A DNA stretch of 51,385 nt from Candidatus Nitrotoga sp. 1052. Lineage in GTDB: Bacteria; Pseudomonadota; Gammaproteobacteria; Burkholderiales; Gallionellaceae. Position numbers and translations under genes: made by a program. Of the stretch, positions 7,856 through 18,861 are shown piece after piece; positions within the stretch are counted from its first letter, which is position 1; each line of letters opens with the position of its first letter. The notes under the pieces are model-generated. The model saw nothing but the letters and a program-made list of their open reading frames with translations. It made no database searches and was not told the DNA's origin. The DNA lies in contig NZ_CAKMHQ010000078.1 in the NCBI RefSeq assembly GCF_927312905.1, positions 1 to 51,385 of the forward strand, read 5' to 3'.

Positions 7856-8635
7856 ATGGCGTTATTTCAAAGTCCCACTCGCACAGTCCCGGCTATCCCT
7901 CAAGTGCCACGCCATATTGCCATCATCATGGACGGTAATGGTCGCTGGGCGAAACAGCGCTTTCTGCCACGTATTGCCGGGCATCAACGCGGTGTGGAAA
8001 CGGTACGCGAGATCGTGAAAGTCTGCCGCGAACTGGGAGTCGAATATCTGACCCTGTTTGCCTTTAGTAGTGAGAACTGGCGTCGCCCGGCAGACGAAGT
8101 TTCCTTTCTGATGCAGTTATTCCTGAAAATGCTTGAACGTGAAGTATTCAAGTTGCACGAAAATAACATTCGGCTAAAAATAATCGGTGATCGTAGCCGT
8201 TTCGATGCCAATCTTAATCAATGCATTTTGGACGCGGAACAATTGACTACAGGCAATGTTAGCTTGACGCTTACTGTTGCCGCCGACTACGGCGGACGCT
8301 GGGATATTATGCAAGCCATGCAGACGATGCTGCAAGCGCGCCCTGATCTGGCTGGCGGTTTTAATGAAGAAGACCTGGAAGCGTATCTTTCCATGCATTA
8401 TGCGCCTGAGCCGGATTTATTTATCCGTACTGGCGGCGAACAACGCATCAGCAATTTCCTGCTCTGGCAACTGGCTTATACCGAGTTATATTTTACCGAT
8501 ACGCTATGGCCAGCCTTTAATGGCGAAGCATTGAAATTGGCTATCCAGTCTTACTATGCACGGGAGCGCCGCTTCGGTCGAACGAGTGAACAAGTTCGGA
8601 GCGAGCGAATGCAGGATGGGAAAACTAATGCTTAA
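7856..8635 (+). CDS. uppS: undecaprenyl diphosphate synthase
   Basis: Cis-prenyltransferase that makes the C55 carrier lipid for peptidoglycan and O-antigen, 259 residues from ATG 7856. The P-loop region [14 protein letters not shown] holds the catalytic Asp26. SSENWRRP and the C-terminal [15 protein letters not shown] with [10 protein letters not shown] are family hallmarks. ATG 7856 is preferred over the frame opening at 7769 because AGAGG (7845-7849) precedes it and the protein then has the normal length. The last 8 bases overlap cdsA. Confidence 0.96.
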   Translation: MALFQSPTRTVPAIPQVPRHIAIIMDGNGRWAKQRFLPRIAGHQRGVETVREIVKVCRELGVEYLTLFAFSSENWRRPADEVSFLMQLFLKMLEREVFKLHENNIRLKIIGDRSRFDANLNQCILDAEQLTTGNVSLTLTVAADYGGRWDIMQAMQTMLQARPDLAGGFNEEDLEAYLSMHYAPEPDLFIRTGGEQRISNFLLWQLAYTELYFTDTLWPAFNGEALKLAIQSYYARERRFGRTSEQVRSERMQDGKTNA

Positions 8636-9449
8636 GCAGCGTGTGATCACAGCCGTCATACTGCTGGCATTGTTCCTGTCAGCACTCTTTTTATTGCCCA
8701 CTTTAGGGTGGGCTGCTCTGGTAATTATCATTGTGATGCAAGGATCATTGGAATGGGCGCACTTATCCAAACTGTCCAGAAAGACTGTCAATATTTATTT
8801 GTGGCTGACTCTGGTTGTGATGCTGGGTATCGTTTGGCTGGATACGCAATATCCCGGGCAGCTTGAGTCATTGCATTTGCTGATATATGGTATGTCGGCA
8901 TTGTTATGGTTAATTGTGGTGCCACTTTGGCTGAAGGCCCGTTGGCAAGTGCGCCAACCGCTGTTGATGATGCTAACTGGTTGGACACTATTGATTCCGA
9001 CTGGCTTGGCGATGATGGACTTGCGTATACAAAATCCCTGGTGGCTATTGGGAGTGATGGGGCTAGTATGGGTGGCAGACACAGCTGCTTATTTCAGTGG
9101 ACGCAAATTTGGCAAGAACAAGCTTGCGCCCAATATTAGTCCCGGTAAGACTTGGGAAGGAGTATTCGGCGCACTGCTCGGAGTTACCGTGTATGTGTTG
9201 CTGATTGTTTGGACAAACGACCTTTTCACTAACTACGAAGCGCTGTCCGGCATGCTAATAGCGTCCTGGGGGTGGGTGGGCCTGGCAGTGATCGGTGATT
9301 TGTTCGAGTCGGCTATTAAGCGCCAAGCTGGAGTCAAGGACAGCAGCTCATTGCTTCCCGGTCATGGTGGCCTACTGGATCGCATTGATGCCCTGACCTC
9401 CACTTTGCCATTGGCTGCAATGGTGATTCTGCTCCAAAGGCTGGCATGA
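8628..9449 (+). CDS. cdsA: phosphatidate cytidylyltransferase
   Basis: Integral membrane enzyme making CDP-diacylglycerol from phosphatidate and CTP, 273 residues. Many hydrophobic helices (for example [18 protein letters not shown] at the start). The CDS family signature is at the C-terminus: [20 protein letters not shown], followed by [24 protein letters not shown] near 150-165 is also conserved. ATG 8628 overlaps the uppS stop; AGGATGGG upstream serves as ribosome site. The stop overlaps dxr as ATGA (9446-9449), indicating translational coupling. Confidence 0.96.
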   Translation: MLKQRVITAVILLALFLSALFLLPTLGWAALVIIIVMQGSLEWAHLSKLSRKTVNIYLWLTLVVMLGIVWLDTQYPGQLESLHLLIYGMSALLWLIVVPLWLKARWQVRQPLLMMLTGWTLLIPTGLAMMDLRIQNPWWLLGVMGLVWVADTAAYFSGRKFGKNKLAPNISPGKTWEGVFGALLGVTVYVLLIVWTNDLFTNYEALSGMLIASWGWVGLAVIGDLFESAIKRQAGVKDSSSLLPGHGGLLDRIDALTSTLPLAAMVILLQRLA

Positions 9450-10654
9450 GAAGTATAAGCCATCTCACCATACTTGGTTCCACTGGTAGCATTGGGATCA
9501 GCACATTGGATGTAGTGGCGCGCCACCCTGAGCGCTACCGCATTATGGCACTCACTGCGCAGTGCCAAGACAATACTCTGTTTGAGCAATGCATTCGTTT
9601 TGCGCCACGCTATGCTGTATTGTTGGATGAGGGGGCAGCCATGCGTCTGGCGCAGCGTATCGCCGTAGCTGGCTTGGATGTGGAGGTTTTATGTGGTGTC
9701 GCGGCGCTGGAGCGGGTTGCGTCATTGCCGGAGGTGGATACGGTAATGGCAGCCATTGTCGGTGCAGCAGGGTTGCGTCCTACGCTGGCTGCTGCACGCG
9801 CAGGCAAGAAAATTCTGCTGGCGAACAAGGAAGCTCTGGTAATGGCGGGGCGAGTGTTCATGGATGTGGTACAAAAACACGGTGCCACTTTGTTGCCCAT
9901 TGACAGTGAGCATAACGCCATCTTCCAGGCTTTGCCCCATAATTATTCCCGTCATCGCACGGATAGTTTAGCTGCCAGCGGGATAAGTAAAATTTTGCTC
10001 ACTGCATCTGGCGGTCCTTTTCTCAATACTACTTTATCTGCATTACAACATGTCACGCCGGAACAGGCGTGTGCGCACCCTAATTGGGTAATGGGGCGCA
10101 AGATTTCGGTAGATTCCGCTACCATGATAAACAAGGGGCTGGAAGTCATTGAGGCACACTGGTTGTTCAACGCGCCAGCCGATGCGATTCAGGTCGTGGT
10201 GCATCCGCAAAGCATTATTCATTCGCTGGTGCAGTATGTGGATGGCTCGGTACTGGCGCAGCTGGGCAACCCGGACATGCGCACCCCGATTGCTTATGCG
10301 TTGGCTTATCCGGAACGCATTGAAGCTGGTGTCGAACCGTTGGATCTGCTCAGGGTAGCTACACTCGATTTTGTCGCGCCGGATTTTATTCGTTTCCCAG
10401 GCTTGGCTCTGGCCTATCAGGCTTTGCGCGCCGGCGGCACAGCACCTGCCGTGCTAAATGCAGCCAATGAAGTAGCCGTAGCCGCATTCCTGAACAAACA
10501 GATTCCTTTCCTTGCCATTCCACGTCTGATAGAAGATGTGCTAACTGGCTTGCCGGTAACCACGGTTAACACGCTGGAGGATGTGTTAAGTGCGGATGCC
10601 GCTGCACGCGCAGTAGCAAATGATTTAATGAAAAGTACGATTTGCTTATCATGA
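9446..10654 (+). CDS. dxr: 1-deoxy-D-xylulose 5-phosphate reductoisomerase
   Basis: MEP-pathway enzyme turning DXP into MEP with NADPH; 402 residues. NADPH-binding [15 protein letters not shown] at the N-terminus, [11 protein letters not shown] near 128, and [15 protein letters not shown] with the metal-binding acids near 155. The substrate loop region ASGGPF and [19 protein letters not shown] follow, then LEVIEAH. It supplies isoprenoid precursors for the UppS encoded two genes upstream. It overlaps cdsA by ATGA and rseP by ATGA. Confidence 0.97.
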   Translation: MRSISHLTILGSTGSIGISTLDVVARHPERYRIMALTAQCQDNTLFEQCIRFAPRYAVLLDEGAAMRLAQRIAVAGLDVEVLCGVAALERVASLPEVDTVMAAIVGAAGLRPTLAAARAGKKILLANKEALVMAGRVFMDVVQKHGATLLPIDSEHNAIFQALPHNYSRHRTDSLAASGISKILLTASGGPFLNTTLSALQHVTPEQACAHPNWVMGRKISVDSATMINKGLEVIEAHWLFNAPADAIQVVVHPQSIIHSLVQYVDGSVLAQLGNPDMRTPIAYALAYPERIEAGVEPLDLLRVATLDFVAPDFIRFPGLALAYQALRAGGTAPAVLNAANEVAVAAFLNKQIPFLAIPRLIEDVLTGLPVTTVNTLEDVLSADAAARAVANDLMKSTICLS

Positions 10655-12003
10655 TTACACTGCTGGCTTTCATTGTTGCTATAGCAATACTCGTAGTGAT
10701 CCATGAGATGGGTCACTACTGGGTAGCACGATTGTGCGGAGTGAAGGTGTTGCGTTTTTCAGTCGGTTTCGGCAAGACAATTTACACCAAACGCTTTGAA
10801 AATAGTGAGACAGATTGGGTGATATCCGCTATTCCTTTAGGCGGTTATGTCAAGATGCTGGATGAGCGTGAAGGTGAGGTGGCAACGCATGAGCTGCATC
10901 TGGCATTTAATCGTCAGCCCGTGCTGCAGCGTATGGCTATCGTGGTGGCGGGGCCGGCGGCCAATCTGTTGTTGGCTATTATCCTATTTTGGGCGTTATT
11001 CATCTATGGCGTGCCGAGCCTTAAACCTGTGCTGGGCGAAGTATTACCGAATACCGCTGCAGCAGCAGCATCCATGCATGCGCAGGAAACCATCGTCAGC
11101 ATTAATGAGCAAGCCATTCCGAGCTGGGAGCAAGTAAGCTGGGTATTATTGGATCTCGCTCTGCAAGGTGCTACCGAAGCACGCATAGAAGCGCGCACTG
11201 CACAAGGAGATATAGTTCGGCATGTGCTCAATTTAAAAGCGCTCACCTCTGGTGATATGGATGAAGATTTTTTACAATCTCTCGGTTTGCAACCTTATCA
11301 GCCGCTGGTGCGTCCCGTCATCGGAAAGTTGGTGGAAGGCGGGGTTGCCCAACGTGCAGGGTTACTCCCGGACGATAAAATTCTGCGTGTGGATGGGCAG
11401 AGCATAGAAGATTGGAAAGACTTGGTGAAGGCAGTGCGCGGTCATCCGGGACAGATACTGCAGTTGGAGATTGAACGAAGCGGCATGGTACTGGCTCTTG
11501 ATCTCACACCTGAAGCAACCAGCGAAGCGAACATAACGGTAGGCAAGATTGGAGCTGCACCGCACATAGACCGGCGTGAGTTCGACGCCTTGTTGACTAA
11601 AGTGCATTATGCGCCGCTTGCAGCATTCGGACATGCCGTACGAAAAACTTGGGAAATTGCCAAGGTGAGTTTGAAGTCGCTGGGAAAAATGGTGGTAGGC
11701 GAAATGTCGCTGAAAAATCTGAGCGGGCCAATTACCATTGCCGATTATGCTGGACAGTCCGCACAGATGGGTGCGGTCGCGTACCTAAATTTCCTGGCGC
11801 TGATCAGTATTAGCCTCGGCGTGTTGAATTTGTTGCCCATCCCTTTATTGGATGGGGGGCATTTGCTGTATTATATGGCCGAGTTAATAAAGGGTAGTCC
11901 GATGTCCGAGAAGGCTTGGGGGGCCGGGCAAAAAATTGGTATTGCGCTGCTCGTTACCTTGATGGCTCTTGCGTTGTTTAACGACTTTAGCCGCCTGTTT
12001 TAG
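10651..12003 (+). CDS. rseP: RIP metalloprotease RseP (site-2 protease)
   Basis: Inner-membrane zinc protease that cuts anti-sigma factors such as RseA and clears signal peptides; 450 residues. Zinc motif HEMGH at residues 18-22 in the first membrane helix. Two PDZ-like regions follow (around 120-190 and 205-285; [13 protein letters not shown] is a typical PDZ strand). The second metal site [11 protein letters not shown] lies at about 393-403, followed by the last helices. ATG 10651 overlaps the dxr stop as ATGA; an upstream TTG at 10642 is possible but less likely. Its position ahead of bamA fits envelope stress control. Confidence 0.96.
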   Translation: MITLLAFIVAIAILVVIHEMGHYWVARLCGVKVLRFSVGFGKTIYTKRFENSETDWVISAIPLGGYVKMLDEREGEVATHELHLAFNRQPVLQRMAIVVAGPAANLLLAIILFWALFIYGVPSLKPVLGEVLPNTAAAAASMHAQETIVSINEQAIPSWEQVSWVLLDLALQGATEARIEARTAQGDIVRHVLNLKALTSGDMDEDFLQSLGLQPYQPLVRPVIGKLVEGGVAQRAGLLPDDKILRVDGQSIEDWKDLVKAVRGHPGQILQLEIERSGMVLALDLTPEATSEANITVGKIGAAPHIDRREFDALLTKVHYAPLAAFGHAVRKTWEIAKVSLKSLGKMVVGEMSLKNLSGPITIADYAGQSAQMGAVAYLNFLALISISLGVLNLLPIPLLDGGHLLYYMAELIKGSPMSEKAWGAGQKIGIALLVTLMALALFNDFSRLF

Positions 12004-12016
12004 GTTGAAACAATAC

Positions 12017-14293
12017 ATGAAATTAAAAAATCTAGCGGGACTTATCCCGCTGTTATATGCCGCGTCCGCCATAGCCATCGAACCCTTCGTGGTTAAGGAT
12101 ATTCGTGTAGAAGGTATACAGCGTACTGAGGCAGGCACTGTATTTAGCTATTTACCGGTCAAGGTCGGTGACAAGCTGGATGATGAGCATGCTGCTGCGG
12201 CAATCCGTGCACTGTTCGCCACTGGCTTTTTCAAGGACGTGCGCCTTGAGATGCAACAGGGGGTGTTAATTGTACTGGTGCGCGAACGTCCGTCCATCGC
12301 CAGCATTGAAATTAACGGAGTGAAGGACTTTCCGAAAGACACGCTGCGCGACAATCTTAAGTCGGTGGGGCTGGCGGATGGTCGTATTTTCGACAAATCT
12401 GCCTTGGACAAAGCGGAGCAAGAACTCAAGCGTCAGTATGTAGCGCGCGGCAAATATGGGGTGAGTTTCAACACTACTGTCACCGAGTTAGAACGCAACC
12501 GTGTCGCTATTATCTTTAATGTGGTAGAGGGTGAAACTTCTAAAATAGGACAAATTAACATTATCGGTAACCAAGTTTTCAGCGAAAAAAAATTGAAGGG
12601 TTTGATGCAGCTTGATACTCCAAACTGGATAAGCTGGTTTACTAAAAATGATCAATACTCCAAGCAAAAACTGTCTGCTGATTTGGAAATTTTGCGTTCA
12701 CTTTATCTTGACGCGGGCTATTTGGAGTTTTCCATAGACTCTACCCAAGTTTCTATCACACCGGACAAGAAGCACATTTACATCACCATTAATCTTAGCG
12801 AAGGCGCCAAGTACACAGTTTCTGATATTAAGGTATCTGGACCTGAGAATATCTTGCCGCATGTAGAGACGCGCAAACTGATTAAAATACAAGCGGGTGA
12901 TGTGTTTTCTCGCAAGGAGCTGACCGACTCCAGCAAGAAAATAGGCGACCGCCTTGGCGAGGATGGTTACGCCTTCGCTAATGTCAATGCGGTACCGGAT
13001 GTAGATAAAGAAAAGCATCAAGTGGGGTTCACCTTTGTGGTAGACCCTGGCTCGCGAGCCTATGTACGACACATCGACATTACAGGTAACACTAAAACTC
13101 GCGACGTTGTGATTCGACGTGAATTTCGTCAGATGGAGGGCGCGTGGTACTCCGCGTCTAAAATTAAGACATCCAAACAGAAGGTCGATCGCTTGGACTT
13201 CTTTAGTGAAGTAAATATTGAGACCATCCCGGTTCCTGGTACAAATGACCAGCTAGATGTTAGTCTGGCTGTTAAGGAAAAATCCACCGGGAACTTTTCG
13301 ATCGGTGCCGGGATATCCAGTAACGTTGGTCTGGTGTTTACTGGATCGGTCACTCAACGAAATTTGTTCGGTACCGGCAACAATCTCTCTGCACAGATTA
13401 ACACCGGCAGGGTTAACCAAGTGTATTCGGTATCTTATACCAACCCCTATTACACTGATAATGGAGTAAGCCGGGGTTTCGATATATATAAACGCAACGT
13501 GAACTCCACCTTCACGGCGATTAGCCCATACCTTTCCTCAACCATTGGTGGAGGAGTGCGTTTTGGCATACCAATCAGCGACTTCGAGAATACGCATTAT
13601 GGTTTATCGGCGGAAAAAACTGAACTGACACTTACCGACGCCAGCTCGTCACAAATGAAAGAGTACGTCAGAATATTTGGACCTTCCACAAGTAACCTGA
13701 CGGGTTCGGTGGGCTGGAGCCGGGATAACCGCGACAGTGCTATTTACACTACCGAGGGAACGACGCAGCGTGCATTTGTGGAAGTAACCGTGCCGATCTC
13801 CGATCAGCAGTATTACAAGCTCACCTATCAGAATCAGTGGTTCTATCCTATAAGTCAAAATTTTACTCTTATGCTAAATGGCGATGTGGGCTATGCGGAT
13901 GGTTATAGCGACAAGCCGGTGCCATTCTTCAAGAATTTCTATGCTGGCGGGCCAGGTACAGTGCGTGGTTTTAAGCCATTTTCCTTGGGGCCGAAGGACA
14001 GTAATAATAACTCCTTGGGTGGCACGAGGCGCATAATCGGAAACGCTGAATTACTGTTTCCAGTGCCTGGAATGGGCAAGGACAGATCAGTGCGTATGAG
14101 TGCTTTTGTGGATGCGGGTGCGGTGTTTGGCCTAGGTATGTCAGGATCTGACAGCTTGCGTTACACTGTTGGCGTAGCTGTTACTTGGGTATCACCGATG
14201 GGTCCACTTAAAATTAGCGTGGGTGTGCCGCTAAACGACCAATTTGGTGACAAGTTACAACCATTCCAGTTCACGATGGGTTCGATGTTTTAA
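12017..14293 (+). CDS. bamA: outer membrane protein assembly factor BamA
   Basis: Core of the BAM complex that folds beta-barrel proteins into the outer membrane; 758 residues. Signal peptide MKLKNLAGLIPLLYAASAIA, then five POTRA domains (about 22-420; EPFVVKDIRVEGIQR begins the first), then a 16-strand barrel. In the barrel, FYAGGPGTVRGF carries the conserved VRGF loop-6 motif, and the protein ends in FTMGSMF with the terminal Phe typical of outer-membrane barrels. ATG 12017 is chosen for the signal peptide; the frame opening at 11969 overlaps rseP. Confidence 0.97.
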   Translation: MKLKNLAGLIPLLYAASAIAIEPFVVKDIRVEGIQRTEAGTVFSYLPVKVGDKLDDEHAAAAIRALFATGFFKDVRLEMQQGVLIVLVRERPSIASIEINGVKDFPKDTLRDNLKSVGLADGRIFDKSALDKAEQELKRQYVARGKYGVSFNTTVTELERNRVAIIFNVVEGETSKIGQINIIGNQVFSEKKLKGLMQLDTPNWISWFTKNDQYSKQKLSADLEILRSLYLDAGYLEFSIDSTQVSITPDKKHIYITINLSEGAKYTVSDIKVSGPENILPHVETRKLIKIQAGDVFSRKELTDSSKKIGDRLGEDGYAFANVNAVPDVDKEKHQVGFTFVVDPGSRAYVRHIDITGNTKTRDVVIRREFRQMEGAWYSASKIKTSKQKVDRLDFFSEVNIETIPVPGTNDQLDVSLAVKEKSTGNFSIGAGISSNVGLVFTGSVTQRNLFGTGNNLSAQINTGRVNQVYSVSYTNPYYTDNGVSRGFDIYKRNVNSTFTAISPYLSSTIGGGVRFGIPISDFENTHYGLSAEKTELTLTDASSSQMKEYVRIFGPSTSNLTGSVGWSRDNRDSAIYTTEGTTQRAFVEVTVPISDQQYYKLTYQNQWFYPISQNFTLMLNGDVGYADGYSDKPVPFFKNFYAGGPGTVRGFKPFSLGPKDSNNNSLGGTRRIIGNAELLFPVPGMGKDRSVRMSAFVDAGAVFGLGMSGSDSLRYTVGVAVTWVSPMGPLKISVGVPLNDQFGDKLQPFQFTMGSMF

Positions 14294-14312
14294 ATTAAGT
14301 TAGGAGAAGAAA

Positions 14313-14816
14313 ATGAAAATTTTGAGTATGAAGCTTATGCAGATATTGCTGTTGGTCGGCTGTACTCAAGCATTGGCGGCCGATTTTCGGGTCGGCATAG
14401 TGAATACCGAACGCATTTTGCGTGAATCTGTTCCTGCTGTGAAGGCCGAGAAAAAGATCGAGAAGGAGTTTTCTGGACGCGACCAGGAAATCAAGAAAGT
14501 CGCCAAGCAGGTGAAAGATGTCAAAACATTCATGGAAAAGGAAGGTCTGACCTTGCCAGATGCTGAGAAACGCAACAAAGAACGTGAACTGGCCAATCTC
14601 AACATGAATCTGCAACGCATGCAGCGTGGTTTCAGCGAAGATTTGAACCTGCGCAAGAATGAGGAAATGTCAGTGGTTCTGGAACATGCTAATAAGGCCA
14701 TTCAAGCGCTTGCAGAAAAAGAAAAATATGACTTGATATTACAGGAGGCTGTATATCGCAACCCAAATATTGATATTACCGAAAAAGTCTTGAAATATAT
14801 GGCAAATGATAAATAA
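14313..14816 (+). CDS. skp: Skp/OmpH family periplasmic chaperone
   Basis: Trimeric jellyfish-shaped chaperone that holds unfolded outer-membrane proteins; 167 residues. After the signal peptide comes the conserved RVGIVNTERIL strand, then long charged helices (EKKIEKEF to LRKNEEM) that form the tentacles, and a C-terminal strand with YRNPNIDITEKVL. It follows bamA by 19 bases with TTAGGAGAAG as ribosome site. Oddity: the signal region contains LLVGC (13-17), a good lipobox, as well as ALA-AD (20-24), so processing by signal peptidase I or II is ambiguous. Confidence 0.92.
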   Translation: MKILSMKLMQILLLVGCTQALAADFRVGIVNTERILRESVPAVKAEKKIEKEFSGRDQEIKKVAKQVKDVKTFMEKEGLTLPDAEKRNKERELANLNMNLQRMQRGFSEDLNLRKNEEMSVVLEHANKAIQALAEKEKYDLILQEAVYRNPNIDITEKVLKYMANDK

Positions 14817-14840
14817 AATTCTAAGTCCTGTTCAAATTGT

Positions 14841-15884
14841 ATGAAGCGGGCAGATCATAGCCTTAAGGAAATTGCAGCGCGCTTTGGCGGTCGGCTGCTG
14901 GGAAATGCCGAGACAACCGTTAATCAAATAGCTACGCTGGAAAGCGCGCAGGCAGGCCAACTTACTTTTCTGGCAAGTGCAAAATATCGACCGCTCCTTG
15001 CTAATACCCGTGCCAGCGCAATAATCGTCGGTACAGCAGATGCGGAGACGACAGCACTACCACGCATCATTAGTGACAATCCTTATCTTTATTTTGCAAA
15101 GGTATCGGCGTTCCTGAATCCACTGGATTCGGTGGTTCCGGGCATCCATCCTAGTGCTGTGATTGAGGAAGGGGCTCAAATTGCCCCCAGTGCCTATATT
15201 GGTCCGAATGTGGTGATTGGCGCAGACTCCAGAATAGGAGCTGGTAGTGCGATTATGGCAGGATGCAGCATTGGTGCCAGGGTATCCATAGGGACCGATA
15301 CTCGTCTATACCCGCGTGTGGTGGTATACAACAATTGCGTGCTTGGAAACAGGCTAATTGTGCACTCCGGTGTTGTGATTGGTGCAGATGGTTTTGGTCT
15401 GGCGATGGATGGAGGCCGTTGGCTAAAAATTCCGCAGATCGGAAGCGTAGTCATTGGTGATGATGTGGAAATCGGCGCGAATACCACTATTGATCGTGGC
15501 GCGCTGGATGACACGGTGATTGAGGAAGGAGTCAAGTTAGATAATCTAATTCAGATTGCGCACAATGTTCGCATTGGTGCACATACCGCCATTGCTGGAT
15601 GTGTTGGCATTGCAGGTAGCGCGGTTATCGGGCGCCATTGTCGCATCGGTGGTGGAACCGGTATTTTGGGACATACACAGATATCGGATCATATCGAGAT
15701 TTCTTCTTATACGATGATTGGAAAATCTATTCGGGAACCGGGTACCTATACTGGAATTTTCCCATTCAGTTCGCACAAAGTGTGGCAAAAAAATGCTGCT
15801 CAGCTGCGTCATCTGGATGAACTGGCAAATAAGATGAAAACCTTGCAGGATGAGGTTGAGACATTAAGGAAGGAACGTTCATGA
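14841..15884 (+). CDS. lpxD: UDP-3-O-(3-hydroxyacyl)glucosamine N-acyltransferase
   Basis: Third step of lipid A synthesis, adding the N-linked acyl chain; 347 residues. An N-terminal uridine-binding domain contains [12 protein letters not shown] long left-handed beta-helix of hexapeptide repeats runs from about residue 100 to 315, with the catalytic His in IAHNV near residue 240, and ends in a C-terminal coil ([15 protein letters not shown]). The stop overlaps fabZ as ATGA (15881-15884). Confidence 0.97.
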   Translation: MKRADHSLKEIAARFGGRLLGNAETTVNQIATLESAQAGQLTFLASAKYRPLLANTRASAIIVGTADAETTALPRIISDNPYLYFAKVSAFLNPLDSVVPGIHPSAVIEEGAQIAPSAYIGPNVVIGADSRIGAGSAIMAGCSIGARVSIGTDTRLYPRVVVYNNCVLGNRLIVHSGVVIGADGFGLAMDGGRWLKIPQIGSVVIGDDVEIGANTTIDRGALDDTVIEEGVKLDNLIQIAHNVRIGAHTAIAGCVGIAGSAVIGRHCRIGGGTGILGHTQISDHIEISSYTMIGKSIREPGTYTGIFPFSSHKVWQKNAAQLRHLDELANKMKTLQDEVETLRKERS

Positions 15885-16333
15885 GCACCGACACCCAGAT
15901 GGACATCCATGAGGTTCTGGAATACTTGCCGCACCGTTATCCTTTTTTGCTAATTGATCGTGTACTGTCATACGAACCTGGCAAGGATATAGTGGCAGTG
16001 AAAAATGTCACGATCAATGAGCCTTTCTTTAGTGGGCATTTTCCGCACTACCCGGTCATGCCCGGAGTGTTGACTATCGAAGCGATGGCCCAGGCTGCGA
16101 TTATCCTGGCATTCAAGACGTTAGATACCAAGCCGGACGACAAGTCAGTTTATTATTTTGTTGGTATTGATGGGGCGCGTTTCAAGAAGCCGGTAATTGC
16201 GGGTGACCAATTAATATTAAAGGCATCGTTCCTTCGTAATTTGCGCGGTCTGTGGAAGTTTTCTGCGACTGCAGAAGTCGACGGGCAGGTCGCAGCAGAG
16301 GCTCAGTTAATGTGTACTGTGCGTGAATTGTAA
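15881..16333 (+). CDS. fabZ: 3-hydroxyacyl-ACP dehydratase FabZ
   Basis: Hot-dog fold dehydratase in fatty acid elongation, 150 residues. The catalytic motif [11 protein letters not shown] holds His53, followed by the active-site Glu in [22 protein letters not shown] near 15-28 is the other signature. It is embedded between lpxD and lpxA, the classic arrangement that balances fatty acid and lipid A synthesis from a shared hydroxyacyl-ACP. Stop and lpxA start share one base (TAATG). Confidence 0.98.
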   Translation: MSTDTQMDIHEVLEYLPHRYPFLLIDRVLSYEPGKDIVAVKNVTINEPFFSGHFPHYPVMPGVLTIEAMAQAAIILAFKTLDTKPDDKSVYYFVGIDGARFKKPVIAGDQLILKASFLRNLRGLWKFSATAEVDGQVAAEAQLMCTVREL

Positions 16334-17103
16334 TGCGTCATCCAACGGCTCTTATTCATCCAAATGCCAAATTGGCAAATTATGTTGAAGTGGGTGCGTA
16401 TTCAATAATCGGCGAGCATGTCGAGATCGACGAAAACACTCAAATCGGCCCACATGTAGTGATCAGCGGACGTACCAGAATTGGCCAGAATAACCGAATT
16501 TTTCAATTTTGTTCACTAGGAGAAATTCCGCAAGACAAGAAATATGCTGGTGAGCCGACGCGACTGGAAATTGGTGATAACAATACCATACGCGAATTCT
16601 GCACCTTTAATATAGGCACCTCACAGGATGCTGGCGTGACGCGTATTGGGAACAATAACTGGATTATGGCTTATGTGCATTTGGCGCATGACTGTCAGAT
16701 CGGAAGCCACACTATTTTTGCTAATAACGCAAGTCTGGCCGGGCATGTCAAGATTGCTGATTATGCAATACTGGGAGGTTTTTCCATGGTACACCAGTTC
16801 TGTCAAATTGGCATGCATGCAATTACTGGAATGGGAACAGTTATCTTGCAGGATGTTCCGCCTTATGTCACTGCCGCCGGCAACCCTGCTGCACCCCACG
16901 GTATTAATTCGGAAGGGTTGAAGCGGCGTGGTTTTTCAAGTGCAACGGTGATGGCGATTAAGCGCGCCTATAAGACCCTGTACAAATCCGGGTTGATGCT
17001 AGAGCAGGCTAAAGTTGCTATTGAAGAACAGGCAGCAGAATATCCAGATCTAAATGTACTGGTTGATTTCCTAGGTCGTTCGCAACGCGGCTTTATTCGT
17101 TAA
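16333..17103 (+). CDS. lpxA: UDP-N-acetylglucosamine acyltransferase
   Basis: First step of lipid A synthesis; 256 residues, the usual size. Hexapeptide-repeat beta-helix from the N-terminus (HPNAKLANYVEVG, IGPHVVISG). The catalytic His is in VHLAHDCQIG near residue 121, followed by NNASLAGHV. The C-terminal helical bundle follows GLKRRGFS. It is coupled to fabZ by a one-base overlap, and lpxB starts 9 bases after its stop. Confidence 0.98.
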   Translation: MRHPTALIHPNAKLANYVEVGAYSIIGEHVEIDENTQIGPHVVISGRTRIGQNNRIFQFCSLGEIPQDKKYAGEPTRLEIGDNNTIREFCTFNIGTSQDAGVTRIGNNNWIMAYVHLAHDCQIGSHTIFANNASLAGHVKIADYAILGGFSMVHQFCQIGMHAITGMGTVILQDVPPYVTAAGNPAAPHGINSEGLKRRGFSSATVMAIKRAYKTLYKSGLMLEQAKVAIEEQAAEYPDLNVLVDFLGRSQRGFIR

Positions 17104-17112
17104 TCTCGTTAC

Positions 17113-18279
17113 ATGACACAGCAAGTGAAAGTGATCGGCATTGTTGCCGGTGAAGCTTCAGGTGATCTGCTCGCCAGTCATATGATGGAAGAGCTGAAAC
17201 GGGCAGTGCCCGGTGTGAGATTCATCGGAATCGGTGGACCCAAGATGCAGGCAGTTGGTATGCATGTGTTATTCCCGCAGGAAAAACTTGCGGTGTTCGG
17301 TTATGTCGAAGTGCTGAAACATTATTGCGAAATAGCAAGTATACGTCGCAAGCTTCGAGCATATTTCTATGCTCATCCTCCAGATTTGTTCATTGGTATT
17401 GATGCGCCAGATTTTAATTTTGATCTAGAGTTGAAGCTCAAGGAACGCGGCATTCCCACCATACATTACGTTAGTCCATCTATTTGGGCATGGCGCGGCG
17501 ACCGCATCCACAAGATTAAGCGTGCGATATCGCATATGCTGGCGTTATTTCCTTTTGAACCCCCGCTATATGAAAAAGCAGGCGTTGCAGTAACCTATGT
17601 CGGGCACCCTCTGGCCGATATGTTGCCAGAGGAACCCAATCGGGACGCAATGCGCAAGCTGATGAGTTTGCCTACTCAAATCAAAGTGTTTGCCTTCCTG
17701 CCAGGGAGCCGCCAGAGTGAAGTGCGAAATCTGGCTGTAACCTTTATTGATACCGCTAGAATTATTTTACAAAAACTGCCTGAATCAATCTTTCTTATAC
17801 CATTGGCTACCATTGAAACGCGCCGTATTTTTGAGGAAATATTGAGGCATTGCGGGGGACAGGATTTGCCAATCAGGATCCAATTTGGTCATGCGCACGA
17901 TGCGATAATCGCTGCAGATGTTGTGCTGGTTGCATCGGGTACCGCTACGCTCGAAGTTGCGCTACTCAAACGTCCCATGGTTATCACTTACAAGATGTCA
18001 GCCTTGTTATATTGGCTATTGAAACCCAAGGCATACCAACCATATTTCGGCCTTCCAAACATACTTGCAGGTAAATTTGTAGTGCCGGAGCTGTTGCAGA
18101 ATGATGCAACACCGGAGAACCTTGCACAGGCGCTGCTAAACTGGTTATCTAACAAACAGGCAGTTACCGAACTAGAAGCAATCTTCACCAATATGTATTC
18201 CACGCTTAGGCAGGGTAATGCTCACAAGGCGGCGCAGGCTATCCTGCCATATCTGGGTATGCAAGAGGGCGTCAAGTGA
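17113..18279 (+). CDS. lpxB: lipid-A-disaccharide synthase
   Basis: GT19 glycosyltransferase that joins lipid X to UDP-diacylglucosamine; 388 residues. [17 protein letters not shown] at the N-terminus, DAPDFNF near 98, and [14 protein letters not shown] near 120 are family signatures, with GHPLADMLP and [10 protein letters not shown] in the middle. [11 protein letters not shown] is near residue 280. Its last 4 bases overlap rnhB (GTGA). Confidence 0.97.
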   Translation: MTQQVKVIGIVAGEASGDLLASHMMEELKRAVPGVRFIGIGGPKMQAVGMHVLFPQEKLAVFGYVEVLKHYCEIASIRRKLRAYFYAHPPDLFIGIDAPDFNFDLELKLKERGIPTIHYVSPSIWAWRGDRIHKIKRAISHMLALFPFEPPLYEKAGVAVTYVGHPLADMLPEEPNRDAMRKLMSLPTQIKVFAFLPGSRQSEVRNLAVTFIDTARIILQKLPESIFLIPLATIETRRIFEEILRHCGGQDLPIRIQFGHAHDAIIAADVVLVASGTATLEVALLKRPMVITYKMSALLYWLLKPKAYQPYFGLPNILAGKFVVPELLQNDATPENLAQALLNWLSNKQAVTELEAIFTNMYSTLRQGNAHKAAQAILPYLGMQEGVK

Positions 18280-18854
18280 AAAACAACCTGCTTATCTGTG
18301 GAGTGGATGAGTCCGGGCGCGGCCCGTTAGCAGGACCAGTCTATGCCGCTGCGGTAATATTGGACAACTGCCGACCAATAGAGGGACTGGACGATTCCAA
18401 GAAGCTCAGCGAGAAGCGTCGCAATTATCTTGCGTTGGAAATAAAGCAACATGCCTTGGCTTGGGCGATTGCAGAAGCTTCAGTCATAGAGATTGATTCA
18501 ATCAATATTTTGCGTGCCAGTCTATTGGCTATGCGCCGTGCAATCGAAATGCTGCAAATCCGACCGCATGAGGTTTTGGTCGACGGCCTGTATTGCCCGG
18601 ATACGGGGCTGCCGAGCCGTGCAATCGTGCGAGGGGATAGCAGTGTTGCGTCCATCTCGGCAGCCTCTATATTGGCCAAGACCGCGCGTGACGCATCCAT
18701 GCTGTTGCTGCATGATATTTATCCACAATATGGTTTTGCCGCGCACAAGGGCTATCCCACCGAAGCACACCTGGCAGCATTAAGAATGCACGGCGTATCT
18801 GCCGAGCATAGAAGAAGTTTTCGACCCGTTCGGGAAATATTGCCGAAAATATGA
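18276..18854 (+). CDS. rnhB: ribonuclease HII
   Basis: Removes ribonucleotides and RNA primers from RNA-DNA hybrids; 192 residues. The motif [20 protein letters not shown] carries the first catalytic Asp-Glu pair (Ser replaces the more common Ala in DEAGRG). Further acids lie in VLVDG and in [25 protein letters not shown] closes the core. It starts at GTG 18276, within the lpxB stop. It ends the lipid A block, as in many betaproteobacteria. Confidence 0.96.
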   Translation: MKNNLLICGVDESGRGPLAGPVYAAAVILDNCRPIEGLDDSKKLSEKRRNYLALEIKQHALAWAIAEASVIEIDSINILRASLLAMRRAIEMLQIRPHEVLVDGLYCPDTGLPSRAIVRGDSSVASISAASILAKTARDASMLLLHDIYPQYGFAAHKGYPTEAHLAALRMHGVSAEHRRSFRPVREILPKI

Positions 18855-18861
18855 GGTTAAG

